The notes: generated from the sequence alone by a model not told the origin. A stretch of DNA of 64,000 nucleotides from Gelidibacter algens (GCF_001678675.1 NZ_LZRN01000005.1:1-64000); one strand, 5' to 3'. Counted from the first letter of the stretch, positions 1 through 9,781 are shown. Made by a program: numbers and translations.

Positions 1-166
1 TTCAACTTTTGTTGGGGGTTTTTTTATTACAAATCTTTATAAAAAATTGATTAAAGTAGACAACCTTCTACAGCAGTTCTCCAGATGCGTCGGGACGCTT
101 GATGCCTCAAAAACCTAAAGTCTGAACGATTCAGGAATGGGATTTTGTATTCTGAAATTTTATAAT

Positions 167-345
167 GGAACGCTGATGACGCTGATTGTGCCGATAGATA
201 CTGATTTGTTATAGGCGTGCATTGAGATTACATAAAATTTATTAGAGAATCTTATTATTTGTGTTGTAACAAGGGAACGCTATGAATAAATAACTAGCAG
301 AAACAAATCACTGAAAATCATAAAAAATCTGGGTTATCAGCGTTC
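167..345. repeat. Inverted pair of a dispersed intergenic repeat
   Basis: The 357 bases before the first gene hold no recognisable gene. Two arms face each other: one at about 167-213, beginning GGAACGCTGATGACGCTGAT, and an inverted one at about 302-345 that reads GAACGCTGATAACCCAGAT on the minus strand. Both run on to an ACTGATTTG/AGTGATTTG end. The same pair of arms recurs at 25777-25873. The rest of the gap shows only a small hairpin (GCGTCGGGACGC, near 86) and AT-rich sequence. The function is unknown; it may help terminate transcription. Confidence 0.55.
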
Positions 346-357
346 TAAAAGGAGTTA

Positions 358-1038
358 TTAATTCAGCGGATTAATATGCTCTAAACGGTCTTTAAGTAAT
401 TCCTTTTCATGAGGGAAGAACGCTTGGGACAAAAGTAAAATTCCAAAACCTAATATGACTAAAGCGATGATTTTTTTTGCCTTAAAAATACGACGTGGTG
501 TCAGTTGATTTTTAAGCTTTTTAGCAATAAGAATCTTAAAAAGATCAATAATAAAATAAGTAACCAGAATTGTACTTAGAAAAACAATCACCCCACCTTT
601 AGAATCAGTAAAAGAGTTGGCAATAATTATAAATCCTAACCATCCTACCAGAACACCAATATTGATAAAATTCAGCAAAAAACCCTTTAAAAACAGTTTA
701 CCATAATTCTTCTGAATTTCAACCTTGTGGTATTCTCTAACGATAGATCGAAATGATCTTGAAGTCTTAGTAAAGGTGATAATACCGTAAACCACTAATA
801 GGACACCTCCGAACACAAGAAAGTTTGGATCATCCTTAATTTTATCAAGCAATTTATTGGTACTAAAAAAAGCAACGGCAATAAATAAGATATCCGCAAG
901 CATCACTCCCAAATCAAAAATAAGTGCGCTTTTAAATCCTTTGGTGGCACTAGTTTCTAGCAGTACAAAGAACACCGGACCGATAGTAAATGCCAGTATA
1001 ATACCAAAAGGAATGGCCGATAGAATGTCGTCAAACAT
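358..1038 (-). CDS. LysE/RhtB family amino-acid exporter-like protein
   Basis: A 226-residue inner-membrane protein with about six hydrophobic segments. The N-terminus has the LysE-family signature, with residues 10-30 reading PFGIILAFTIGPVFF. The family exports amino acids or related small molecules by proton exchange; the substrate cannot be told here. Residues 85-115 are a basic cytoplasmic loop, as is usual in the family. It starts at an ATG and stands alone, with 130 bases to the next gene. The length fits the family (about 200-230). The family call is firm, the substrate open. Confidence 0.85.
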   Translation of the reverse strand: MFDDILSAIPFGIILAFTIGPVFFVLLETSATKGFKSALIFDLGVMLADILFIAVAFFSTNKLLDKIKDDPNFLVFGGVLLVVYGIITFTKTSRSFRSIVREYHKVEIQKNYGKLFLKGFLLNFINIGVLVGWLGFIIIANSFTDSKGGVIVFLSTILVTYFIIDLFKILIAKKLKNQLTPRRIFKAKKIIALVILGFGILLLSQAFFPHEKELLKDRLEHINPLN

Positions 1039-1168
1039 AAAACTTGTGTTTCAACAAAGCTACGTAAATTTATATTTTTAATGGATCTTAGAGGTCGTCA
1101 AAAAAATGATCGATACAATGTATTTACTCAAATTCAAACACCTATAAATGAAGATTAACTATAACTAT

Positions 1169-1844
1169 TTAATTCATGCGCTTAATACGTCCACCCAACA
1201 CTTTACTCTCATTTACTGTTTCTGGATTACCGTAAATGTAAACGTCCCCTCCAGCCCTTACTTTTATATCCGCCAATTTTGAGGCATTGATATGTGCTTC
1301 TCCGGCTGCTCTAATAGCCACATGAGTTGACTCTGTTTCCAAAGTCTTTCCATTGAATATTCCCCCTGTATTGATGGAAATATCCTGTCTTAAAGCTTTA
1401 CCTGACACTTCAATTTGACCCCCTGTAACGGCCTTTACTTCATTTTCACTCACCTCCAACATCAATTTTATGACACCTCCTTCTTGAGCTCTCAATTCTA
1501 TCTCATACTGTTTAAAGGTATCTTCAGAAGTTACGTATGCGCCTTCGTTGACATCAATAACTTGAATATCTCTATAATACAAGGTTACATTAGTTTTATT
1601 ACCATCAAATTTTTCACCAAGACGCATTTTTATCTTAAGAGTACCATTACTATTCACCAATTCCACATCACTTTTATGGTCCCCTGAAATAATGGCTTTA
1701 TTGTTATCAGATTTGACTAAGGTTACATTGATCAAATCATAGACTTTGAGTTCATCAAAATCTCCAATGTTTTTTTCGATGCCTTCTTGGGCTAGGCTAT
1801 GTACAACCTAAAAAAAGTGACACTATCATCAATACTATCTTCAT
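1169..1844 (-). pseudogene. GIN-domain (DUF2807) exported protein, frameshifted in the signal peptide
   Basis: The long open frame (1169-1735) starts only at an internal TTG. In the same frame, sequence typical of the family continues upstream (QEGIEKNIGDFDELKVYD, then the putative mature domain). Further upstream an ATG at 1844 opens MKIVLMIVSLFL in another frame and stops after 15 codons. Removing one G of the GG at 1807-1808 joins the two into MKIVLMIVSLFLVVHSLAQ|EG, a good signal peptide with an AQ-type cleavage site. The body is a putative adhesin-like right-handed beta structure, ending in a glycine-rich repeat (GGDVYIYGNP). Expected product about 224 residues. Either a true broken gene or a base-call error. 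Function unknown; likely periplasmic or at the outer surface. Confidence 0.7.
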
Positions 1845-1950
1845 AATTATTTTTTTTAGAGGTTTAAGCTATGTTAATTTAAAAACTAGCCTCAATTTAA
1901 TATTTTGAAACTAGTTTGAATCTTTGATACTGATATATAAAACTTAAATT

Positions 1951-2247
1951 TTAGGCCACGAACACTGCGGTACCAGTAACAGAAACTGCCACATAATTGC
2001 TTGCAGTCAATTCAATATCCACCTTAATACCAATAATAGCGTTAGCGCTTAACTTTTTGGCGTTATCCTGCAATTGTTGAAATGCCTGTTCCTTAACAGT
2101 GCTCATACTTTCAGCAATACCTTGGTAATATTTTTCTAAGTTAAAGGTCATTTTCATTTTTTGAATATCGACCGAAATGCCAGATACAATGCCTTTGTAT
2201 TCTATAATTTTAAAGCCTTCAATGGTGTTGGTTGTTGTAAGGATCAT
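1951..2247 (-). CDS. YbjQ/UPF0145 family protein
   Basis: About 98 residues starting MILTTTNTIEG. This ATG is preferred over an upstream one at 2280 because family members begin with this ILTTT segment. The family forms a small pentameric alpha-beta fold with no signal peptide; a heavy-metal-binding role has been proposed but the biological function is unsettled. The motif A-x-AIIG-x-KVDIE near residue 70 and the C-terminal V-x-GTAVFV strand are typical. The gene lies 43 bases downstream of rnr, same strand, so it is probably co-transcribed. Confidence 0.85.
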   Translation of the reverse strand: MILTTTNTIEGFKIIEYKGIVSGISVDIQKMKMTFNLEKYYQGIAESMSTVKEQAFQQLQDNAKKLSANAIIGIKVDIELTASNYVAVSVTGTAVFVA

Positions 2248-2290
2248 TTGTGTTGGTTTTAATACATGAGTATAAAACAATCCAAAATTG

Positions 2291-4489
2291 TTACAACGTT
2301 ACGACTTCAGGTTTTCCAATGAGGGTAAAATCAAGATGTTTTTTTACTAAGTCTGTATTTTTTACTTTGACTACGACTTCTTCTCCCAACTGGTAACTTA
2401 TACCAGATTTTTTACCAACAAGTGCGTATTGCGTCTCATCAAATTCATAATGATCATCTTTCATGTCTCTTACTGAAACCATGCCTTCACATTTATTCGC
2501 TACAATTTCTATATAAATTCCCCAGTCAGTCACACCAGAAATGACACCCACAAACTCTTCATTTTTATGGTCTTCCATAAATTTAATTTGCATATATTTT
2601 ATAGAATCACGCTCTGCCTTGGTTGACAGGTTTTCCATGTTACTGGAATGGTTACATTTCTCTTCGTAAATAGCTTCACTGGCTGATTTATCGCCGTCAA
2701 GGTACTGTTGCAATAAGCGATGCACCATAACATCTGGATACCGACGGATTGGCGAGGTAAAATGCGTGTAATAATCAAACGCCAAACCATAATGGCCAAT
2801 GTTATGTGTTGTATATTCAGCCTTACTCATCGTCCTAATGGTCAAGGTATCTACCAAATTCTGCTCTTTTTTACCCTGGACTTCACTTAATAATCCATTT
2901 AAGGAGGATGAAATACTATTCCGATCCTTTAAATTAAGCTTATATCCAAATTTAGAAACGACACTTTGCAATGCAGCCAACTTAGTAGCATCGGGCTCAT
3001 CATGAACACGGTATACAAAGGTTTTTTTAGGTGATTTTTTGCCTATGAATTCGGCAACTTTTTTATTGGCAAGCAGCATAAATTCTTCAATCAGTTTATT
3101 GGCATCTTGACTGGTCTTAAAAAACACCCCAATTGGATTTGCTTGTTCATCCAAATTGAACTTCACCTCTACTTTATCAAACGAAATGGCGCCATCTCTC
3201 ATACGCTTACTGCGCATAACTTTTGCCATCTCATCCATTTTTAAAATGGCGTCTGCCACCTTCTGATCAGCTACATAGGGTTTTCCTGTAATGGAAACGT
3301 CTTCTGGAATTTGATTTGCTTTGGTTTCAATAATGGCTTGTGCTTCTTCATAAGCAAATCGAGCATCACTGTAAGTCACGGTTCTTCCAAACCATTCATT
3401 TTTCACTTCAGCTTTTTCATTCATTTGAAACACTGCAGAAAATGTGTATTTTTCCTCATGTGGACGTAATGAACACGCACTATTGGAAAGTACTTCAGGA
3501 AGCATCGGCACCACTCTATCAACTAAATATACGGAGGTAGCGCGTTCATAAGCTTCATCATCTAAAATGGTACCTTCTTGCAAATAATGAGACACATCAG
3601 CAATATGGATTCCTATTTCATATAAACCATTATCCAAAACTTCAAAAGATAAAGCATCATCAAAATCTTTAGCATCTTTTGGATCTATGGTAAAAGTCAG
3701 GGTTTTCCGCATATCGCGACGTTTGGCAATCTCCTCTTGGGTAATTGAAGTGTCCAATGTATTGGCATAGTCTTCAACTTCCTGAGGAAATTCAGCGGGC
3801 AGACCATATTCTGCCAAAATTGCGTGGATTTCTGTATTGTGCTCTCCAGGTTTTCCTAAAACTTTTAAAACTTGACCTTTAGGCGAATCTTCACTTTTTT
3901 CCCAACTTTCAAGAGATACCAAAACGACATCGCCATTTTCAGCTTTATTAATTTTATTGATAGGTACAAAAATATCAGTATACATTTTTGTACCATTCAC
4001 CACTACAAAAGCATAATTGTCATGAATTTGAATCACACCAACATATTCGCTTTTAGCGCGTTTGATGATGTTTGTGATCTCACCTTCAAACTTACCACGT
4101 TTACGGCGTTTATAAGCGTAGAACTCAACCTCATCGCCATTTAAGGCCTTATTGATATTGTTAGATGAAATGTACACATCTTCATCAAAGTCAGCACTTA
4201 TAATGTATCCTGAGCCTCTTGAGGCCATATCCAGGATTCCTGTATGATATTCTGTAGTAATTACGGCTTTGAACTTGCCACGCTCTGTCTCTTCAATTTC
4301 CTTTTTAGCGAGTAGCTCCTGAAGTTTTTTTATAATCTGATTTCTGCTAGAAGCATCATCAACCTCAAGTTTGGCAGCTATTTGTTTGTAATTAAAAGAT
4401 TGATTTCTATCTTTTTTTAAAATACTTAGAATTGTATTTGTTAGGTTAGCGATCTTGTTTGAGGATCCCTTTCTTCTTTTTTTCGTCAT
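2291..4489 (-). CDS. rnr: Ribonuclease R
   Basis: 732 residues, full length for RNase R, a 3'-5' exoribonuclease of the RNB family that degrades structured RNA and takes part in rRNA and tmRNA quality control. Order: N-terminal helix-turn-helix-like region (1-70), cold-shock domains (about 75-220), RNB catalytic domain (about 255-590) with the acidic motif DPKDAKDFDDALS that binds the metal ions, and a C-terminal S1 domain (about 645-725). Starts at ATG with a basic MTKKRRKG N-terminus. It is cytoplasmic. UPF0145 follows on the same strand, and the large gap upstream separates it from the divergent rpiB. Confidence 0.96.
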   Translation of the reverse strand: MTKKRRKGSSNKIANLTNTILSILKKDRNQSFNYKQIAAKLEVDDASSRNQIIKKLQELLAKKEIEETERGKFKAVITTEYHTGILDMASRGSGYIISADFDEDVYISSNNINKALNGDEVEFYAYKRRKRGKFEGEITNIIKRAKSEYVGVIQIHDNYAFVVVNGTKMYTDIFVPINKINKAENGDVVLVSLESWEKSEDSPKGQVLKVLGKPGEHNTEIHAILAEYGLPAEFPQEVEDYANTLDTSITQEEIAKRRDMRKTLTFTIDPKDAKDFDDALSFEVLDNGLYEIGIHIADVSHYLQEGTILDDEAYERATSVYLVDRVVPMLPEVLSNSACSLRPHEEKYTFSAVFQMNEKAEVKNEWFGRTVTYSDARFAYEEAQAIIETKANQIPEDVSITGKPYVADQKVADAILKMDEMAKVMRSKRMRDGAISFDKVEVKFNLDEQANPIGVFFKTSQDANKLIEEFMLLANKKVAEFIGKKSPKKTFVYRVHDEPDATKLAALQSVVSKFGYKLNLKDRNSISSSLNGLLSEVQGKKEQNLVDTLTIRTMSKAEYTTHNIGHYGLAFDYYTHFTSPIRRYPDVMVHRLLQQYLDGDKSASEAIYEEKCNHSSNMENLSTKAERDSIKYMQIKFMEDHKNEEFVGVISGVTDWGIYIEIVANKCEGMVSVRDMKDDHYEFDETQYALVGKKSGISYQLGEEVVVKVKNTDLVKKHLDFTLIGKPEVVTL

Positions 4490-5383
4490 TTATAATGTAA
4501 TCATATTGAATTTCTAAAGTTAAGCGAAATTCGGTTATTTGTAACTCAATTTAAGGAGAAGATTGGCAATTAAGTTTTTACAAAGCTAAGGTTTATATAT
4601 TAAATGCATGTTTACTTTAAATCAATTTTAAGAAAAGTCTCTATTTTTTCAATTTGAAAAGCCAATAAGATATCTAAGCCGCAGCAAGCACTGATCTCTA
4701 AACAGAGAAAACATCCCCATGGCTAGCTAATAGGTGAAAAAATAAGTCTCTAATTCAGTGGGACGAGTTGGACTACCTGTTTTCAATACATTGCATCGTT
4801 TCTAAAATACAATGACTCAACACTGAGTTTCATCAATAGAACACAATTTGAAAACACTTATGCACAATTATATATATTATAATCAGCTTTTATTTTAAAA
4901 TTTAAAAAAAAAATGATGGTGATGATGGGGTGTTAATAACCGTTATTAACTTTTTTAGCTTTTGCTTTGTAATCCTAAAGTTGACATTTTGTTAATCTGT
5001 AGTTAACATGTTATATGGATCAAACGTACTGATTTTAAGGCTTATTTTAACAGTTGTTAACAACTGTTTATAACTCAATTCGACACTGATTTCATGATAA
5101 CATTATTCCATTTTTATGTTTACAGGAGCTCCTTTTGATGATGATAAGTACACAGAAAAAAAAGACTTAAATTTTAGGATATCATACTTCTATTCTTGAT
5201 TGTGAAAATAATTGACTTATAAAATTTTTAATGTTAGTATTTAACGACAAGATATCAACACGTAATGAAGAGAACCTAGCATGTTGTTAACAACGCCATC
5301 TAGATCATTATATAGATGGATAATTATATCCTTTTATTTACGTGCAATTAGTAACTTTATGCACAAAATAAAACACAACAAAA
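4490..5383. other. AT-rich gap with DnaA-box-like sites and palindromes (possible oriC)
   Basis: No gene is visible in these 894 bases. Two perfect matches to the DnaA box TTATNCACA (both TTATGCACA) lie at 4858-4866 and 5357-5365. Four inverted repeats built on GTTAAC-like sequence lie between them: GTTAATAAC-c-GTTATTAAC (4932-4950), TAACATGTTA (5004-5013), the 20-bp palindrome AACAGTTGTTAACAACTGTT (5049-5068) and GTTGTTAACAAC (5283-5294). The genes on each side point away (rnr left, rpiB right). The layout would suit a replication origin or a regulator-bound divergent promoter region; this is inference. Confidence 0.35.
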
Positions 5384-5818
5384 ATGAAAATTTCAATTGG
5401 TAATGATCATGCAGGTACTGAGTATAAACAGGCCATTATGAAGCATTTAGAAAATAAAAACTATGAGGTCAATAACTATGGTACCAACAGTAATGACAGT
5501 GTAGACTATCCAGACTTTGTACACCCTGTTGCCAAGGATGTGGAGAATAAGACTGTAGATTACGGAATTATTATCTGCGGAAGCGGTAACGGCGCAAATA
5601 TGACAGCCAATAAACACCAGGGTGTGCGTTCCGCTTTATGCTGGACCAAAGAAATTGTAGCCTTGGCAAGACAGCACAATAATGCGAATATTTTGAGCAT
5701 TCCTTCACGTTTTGTTGCCCTACCACAAGCTATTGAAATGGTCGACACGTTTTTGAATACTCCTTTTGAAGGCGGACGTCACGAAAATCGAATCAAAAAA
5801 ATTCCTGTGGAACAATAA
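5384..5818 (+). CDS. rpiB: Ribose-5-phosphate isomerase B
   Basis: 144 residues of the RpiB/LacAB family, which interconverts ribose 5-phosphate and ribulose 5-phosphate in the pentose phosphate pathway (cytoplasm). It has the N-terminal GNDHAG phosphate-binding motif, the active-site CGSGNGANMTANK loop with its catalytic cysteine, and the LSIPSRF segment. It starts at ATG after an A-rich leader with no Shine-Dalgarno, normal for this phylum. First gene of a probable three-gene run: the CDF gene begins 3 bases after its stop. Confidence 0.95.
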   Translation: MKISIGNDHAGTEYKQAIMKHLENKNYEVNNYGTNSNDSVDYPDFVHPVAKDVENKTVDYGIIICGSGNGANMTANKHQGVRSALCWTKEIVALARQHNNANILSIPSRFVALPQAIEMVDTFLNTPFEGGRHENRIKKIPVEQ

Positions 5819-5821
5819 TCC

Positions 5822-6721
5822 ATGGGCTACAATCATTCACATCTTAATAAGAAGGATAAGAATTTAATCATTTCTATCTTGCTGAACATCCTTATTACAG
5901 CCGCGCAAATAGTGGGCGGTTTAGTTTCAGGAAGTTTGGCCTTGCTTAGTGACGCACTGCACAATTTTAGTGATGTGATAGCGCTTATTGTGAGTTATTT
6001 TGCCTCTAAATTGTCCAGAAGAAAAGCCTCATTTCATAGAACATTTGGTTATAAACGCGCTGAGATTTTAGCCGCTTTCATCAACGCATCTACCTTAGTT
6101 ATTGTGGCCATTCTTTTGATTATTGAAGCGTATAAGCGTTTTCAGAATCCTGAGCCTATTGAATCTTCCTTAGTGATTTGGTTGGCATTGATTGCTATTT
6201 TTGCTAACGGATTTAGCGTTTTATTACTTAAAAAAGACGCACAGAATAATCTGAACATACGTTCTGCCTACATCCATTTACTTACAGATATGATGGCTAG
6301 TGTTGCAGTATTTATTGGTGGTTTGCTCATGACGTTTTACCAATGGTTTTGGGTAGATAGCATCTTAACTTTCTTAATTGCTCTCTATTTAATTTGGGTT
6401 GGTTTTGATTTGCTGATCAAATCTTCAAAAATGCTAATGTTGTTCACGCCAGATCATATTGATATAAAAGACGTGGTTAGGGCCGTTCACAAAATCCCTA
6501 AAGTCAATAGATTGCACCATGTGCACATTTGGGGATTAAACGATGACGAACTGCATTTGGAAGCACATTTGGAATTTAAGGAAGACATAAGTTTATCTGA
6601 ATTTGATAAGATCTTACACGCTATTGAAACGGTACTACATGATCAATTTGAGATCAACCATGTCAATATCCAACCAGAATTTAACAAAGAAGATCCGAAG
6701 GAAATTATTGTCCAGGATTAG
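5822..6721 (+). CDS. Cation diffusion facilitator (CzcD-like metal exporter)
   Basis: 299 residues. An inner-membrane CDF transporter that exports Zn2+, Co2+ or Cd2+ in exchange for protons. Six membrane segments span about 15-200. The metal-site motifs are LLSDALHNFSD in helix 2 and HLLTD in helix 5, the HxxxD pattern usual for zinc. The cytoplasmic C-terminal domain (about 215-290) has HHVHIWGLNDDELHLEAHLE. Translationally close to rpiB, without any obvious functional link. The metal is inferred from the motif only. Confidence 0.92.
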   Translation: MGYNHSHLNKKDKNLIISILLNILITAAQIVGGLVSGSLALLSDALHNFSDVIALIVSYFASKLSRRKASFHRTFGYKRAEILAAFINASTLVIVAILLIIEAYKRFQNPEPIESSLVIWLALIAIFANGFSVLLLKKDAQNNLNIRSAYIHLLTDMMASVAVFIGGLLMTFYQWFWVDSILTFLIALYLIWVGFDLLIKSSKMLMLFTPDHIDIKDVVRAVHKIPKVNRLHHVHIWGLNDDELHLEAHLEFKEDISLSEFDKILHAIETVLHDQFEINHVNIQPEFNKEDPKEIIVQD

Positions 6722-6781
6722 ATTAAGCAGCTACAAATACATTAATGCTATTATCAAAATGATGGCGAATTATAAGATGAC

Positions 6782-7225
6782 ATGTTAACTATTATAACAA
6801 AAACGTTTAAAGAACTCAGTATTGATGAGTTGTACGCCATTTTGCAATTGCGAAGTGAGATTTTTGTGGTGGAGCAAAATTGTGTCTATCAAGATATCGA
6901 TTATAAAGACCAAAGTGCTTTACACATTCTAGGCTACAAAGAAGATAAATTGGTGGCGTACACACGTATTTTTAAACCAGAAGATTATTTTGAATACGCA
7001 AGTATTGGAAGAGTTTTGGTAAAAGCTGGAGAACGCCATTTAAAATATGGTAACAAAATTATGGAAGCTTCCATAAATACTATTGAAGAAAGGTATAATG
7101 AAATCAAAATTAAGATTTCAGCGCAAACCTATTTGATAAGGTTTTATAATAACCTAGGATTCAAGGAGTTTGGTGATGGGTATTTAGAGGACGGTATTCC
7201 GCATATTGGGATGTTAAAAGATTAA
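6782..7225 (+). CDS. GNAT family N-acetyltransferase, ElaA-like
   Basis: 147 residues, whole-length GNAT fold of the ElaA subfamily. Visible are the N-terminal LYAILQLRSEIFVVEQNCVY segment that marks ElaA proteins, the central YTRIF strand, the acetyl-CoA-binding region around IGRVLVKAGERHLKYGNK and the C-terminal YNNLGFKEFGDGYLEDGIPHI. The acceptor substrate is not known. It follows the CDF gene by 60 bases and converges on the OmpA-type gene, overlapping its last 4 bases. Confidence 0.88.
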   Translation: MLTIITKTFKELSIDELYAILQLRSEIFVVEQNCVYQDIDYKDQSALHILGYKEDKLVAYTRIFKPEDYFEYASIGRVLVKAGERHLKYGNKIMEASINTIEERYNEIKIKISAQTYLIRFYNNLGFKEFGDGYLEDGIPHIGMLKD

Positions 7226-8055
7226 TTATCTTCTCCCGCATAAGTTACCAGAATTTCTACGCGTCTATCATATTTTGCTTCTCCTCCCAGCGGAAATATA
7301 CGACGCATCCCTACAAACTTCATGCGCTTGGAATCTATTCCTTTTTTGACAAAATAATCATAAATATATTTAGCTCTTGCCACAGATAAGTTACGTTTTT
7401 TAGTTTTTCTGTCAATCGCATCTCTACTGTTTTGTGTGCAGCATACATGGCCTTGAATGGTAAAATAAATATCTTTTCTTTTGAGCAGTACTTTTGAGAT
7501 TTCTTCTAAGGTTTTTGAAGATTCTGGAAGCAAATAACTGTAACTGGTTTTAAACAGAATATTGTCAAGCAAAATATAATCTCCAGCTTTGATATTTCCT
7601 TCTAAGGTTTCTTTTGCTGTTTTTTGTTTCGGCTCCTCAATGGGTTTTGGTGGGAAAACTGGTGTCACAACAATCTCCACCTTTCTATTCAAACCTCTTA
7701 TTTTACTGACGTCTTCTTCTGTTATAAGCTTTAATAATATTTTCCCCTTGCCATCTACATTCGTGATAACAGATTCGTCAAACTCATTGTTTGAGAAGAT
7801 GGTTTTAATGCTATTGGCTCTATTCTGAGATAATATTAAGTTGTAAGATTCACTGCCTCTATCATCTGTAAACCCATAAATGGAGATTTTTTCAATATCT
7901 AGCGTTTCAATTTCAGAAAGAAATATTAAAAGTCTACTGTGTTCTTTTTCGGGAACTTCAAAGACATCAGTTTCAAAAAACACCTCATGTTTCAATTCTT
8001 GTTGCGCCCAAATTATATGGGAGAAAAGCAAACCTATGAGGACTATTTTTTTCAT
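7222..8055 (-). CDS. Exported protein with two OmpA-like domains
   Basis: 277 residues with a signal peptide (MKKIVLIGLLFSHIIWAQ). The first OmpA-like module (about 25-130) has ISIYGFTDDRGS and GLNRKVEIVV. A proline/lysine linker follows, then a second module (about 155-272) with FTIQGHVCC, SVARAKYIYDYFVKKGI and YDRRVEILVTY. OmpA-like domains bind peptidoglycan and anchor the envelope. No beta-barrel or lipobox is present, so it is probably periplasmic. The duplication and the CC pair inside the second module are unusual. The 3' end overlaps the convergent acetyltransferase gene by 4 bases. Confidence 0.82.
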   Translation of the reverse strand: MKKIVLIGLLFSHIIWAQQELKHEVFFETDVFEVPEKEHSRLLIFLSEIETLDIEKISIYGFTDDRGSESYNLILSQNRANSIKTIFSNNEFDESVITNVDGKGKILLKLITEEDVSKIRGLNRKVEIVVTPVFPPKPIEEPKQKTAKETLEGNIKAGDYILLDNILFKTSYSYLLPESSKTLEEISKVLLKRKDIYFTIQGHVCCTQNSRDAIDRKTKKRNLSVARAKYIYDYFVKKGIDSKRMKFVGMRRIFPLGGEAKYDRRVEILVTYAGEDN

Positions 8056-8127
8056 AACGTATTCACTTAAAGAATTAAATATAACTAAATTTTTAACAAT
8101 TTAATTTTCTAATCGACGTAAGGAATG

Positions 8128-9762
8128 TTATTGAAGGTGACCGAGATAGGTTGAAGGATTTTTGAGTATGTCTGTTCCTTTTTTGATTTCTGGATTATGA
8201 GAAATGTAATAGGTATACATCCCTTCTCTATAAAAATAACGCTTTACAATTTCTTCAGCCAACAAACCCATAAGCTGGGTTTTATTATCGTCAATGGCTT
8301 CTGTTTTATAAGCATTTAAAGCCATTACCAAACTGGCGTATTGAGAATCAATAATTCCATCCAAAGCTTCTTCTTTAGAAACCAACATTGCATCATCAAA
8401 TGCTTTTTCGGTCTTGGTTTCAAAGGTAAACTTGTTGTCTTTTAAAAAGTCTTTAAAAGCTTTGAAATCGGTATCTGTCAATTCAAAACTTTTCAAATCC
8501 TTGACCTGATGGGAATAATAATAGGCTGTAGCAAAATCAAAGATGAGATTTTCATCAACTATAGCTGAGGTTATAGGGCTTAATTTAGTAATGTCAAGTT
8601 CAATATCTGGTTGGATGCCTCCGCCATCATAAACAGTTCTTCCTCTTTTGGTTTTAAATGCTGTATAGTTTTCTTTTTTTACACGTGTGGCTTTACCGGA
8701 TTTGTCTCTATTCCAATAATCCAATGACTGAATACAGCGTCCTGAAGGAGTGTAATACCGAGAGATGGTAATTTTCATTTGCGTGCCATACACCAATTCT
8801 TTAGGACGTTGTACCAAACCTTTTCCAAAGCTTCTGGCGCCAACCACCACTGCTCTATCCAAATCTTGTAAAGCACCTGCAACAATTTCACTGGCAGACG
8901 CACTTCTTCCATCAATAAGCACCACTACAGGAATTTCAGTATCAATGGGTTCTTTTTGGGTATAATAGGTTTTGTTGTATTTGTCAACTTTTGATTTTGT
9001 GGTGACTACCAATTGGTTTTGAGGTACAAAAATGTTGGTCACGTTTACGGCTTCATTAAGTAAGCCTCCTAAATTACCTCTAAGATCCAAAACGATTTGT
9101 TTAGCGCCTTGACTTTTTAGAGCCCTAACCGCAGTAATGGTTTCTGACGATGCTTTTTCATTGAATTTACGCAATACAACGTATCCAATTTTTTCATCGA
9201 TCATGGAGTAATGGGGCACTGCATGTATTTCTACAGCTTCACGCTGAATAGTGGCAGTTAAGGTTTTACCTTGACGCACATAAGTGACCGCTACTGAAGT
9301 ACCCGCGGCACCTTGCAACAAATTGCCAGCATCATCATTAAAGTCTGCCACTACCGTATTATCTACTTTAATAATTTCATCTCCCGCCTTTAGTCCCGCT
9401 TTATCTGCCGGAAAATCTTTGTAGGGCTCAACAATAACTAATTTGTCTTTTAAGGTCAATACGCTAGCTCCAATACCCGTGTAATCTCCCGTATTGTTGA
9501 TTCTGGATTCTTCCACATCCTGCTCGTTATAGAAATTGGTGTAAGGATCTAAATCCTGAAGCATGCTTTTAATAGCGGTATCCATCAAATCTGCTGGATT
9601 TGTTTCATCAACATAATTCATATTTACCTCTTTGAACAAGGTGGTAAAAATTTCTATTTGTTTGGCAATCTCAAAGAAATCACTTTTAAATGCTGATCCG
9701 GTCATAAATAAAACCCCTAGAAAAACAGGGAGTAGTATTTTTTTGGTCAATAACTTTTTCAT
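8128..9762 (-). CDS. S41 family carboxy-terminal processing protease
   Basis: 544 residues with an N-terminal signal or anchor (first about 25). A PDZ domain (about 90-180) is followed by the S41 domain. The catalytic pair is Ser289 in GRSASASEI and Lys314 in SFGKGLVQ, 25 residues apart as expected for this family. CtpA/Prc proteases cleave unstructured C-termini of exported proteins in the periplasm. The C-terminal extension (about 400-544) is typical of Bacteroidota members. It lies 19 bases downstream of rnpA on the same strand, an arrangement common in this group. Confidence 0.93.
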   Translation of the reverse strand: MKKLLTKKILLPVFLGVLFMTGSAFKSDFFEIAKQIEIFTTLFKEVNMNYVDETNPADLMDTAIKSMLQDLDPYTNFYNEQDVEESRINNTGDYTGIGASVLTLKDKLVIVEPYKDFPADKAGLKAGDEIIKVDNTVVADFNDDAGNLLQGAAGTSVAVTYVRQGKTLTATIQREAVEIHAVPHYSMIDEKIGYVVLRKFNEKASSETITAVRALKSQGAKQIVLDLRGNLGGLLNEAVNVTNIFVPQNQLVVTTKSKVDKYNKTYYTQKEPIDTEIPVVVLIDGRSASASEIVAGALQDLDRAVVVGARSFGKGLVQRPKELVYGTQMKITISRYYTPSGRCIQSLDYWNRDKSGKATRVKKENYTAFKTKRGRTVYDGGGIQPDIELDITKLSPITSAIVDENLIFDFATAYYYSHQVKDLKSFELTDTDFKAFKDFLKDNKFTFETKTEKAFDDAMLVSKEEALDGIIDSQYASLVMALNAYKTEAIDDNKTQLMGLLAEEIVKRYFYREGMYTYYISHNPEIKKGTDILKNPSTYLGHLQ

Positions 9763-9781
9763 AATCTTAGTCTCAAAAAGT

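Noticed and set aside
1802..1844. Lipobox reading (LFLGC) of the leader before the GIN-domain gene
   Set aside because: The frame stops two codons after the cysteine; joining to the GIN frame gives a better signal peptide with an AQ cleavage site.
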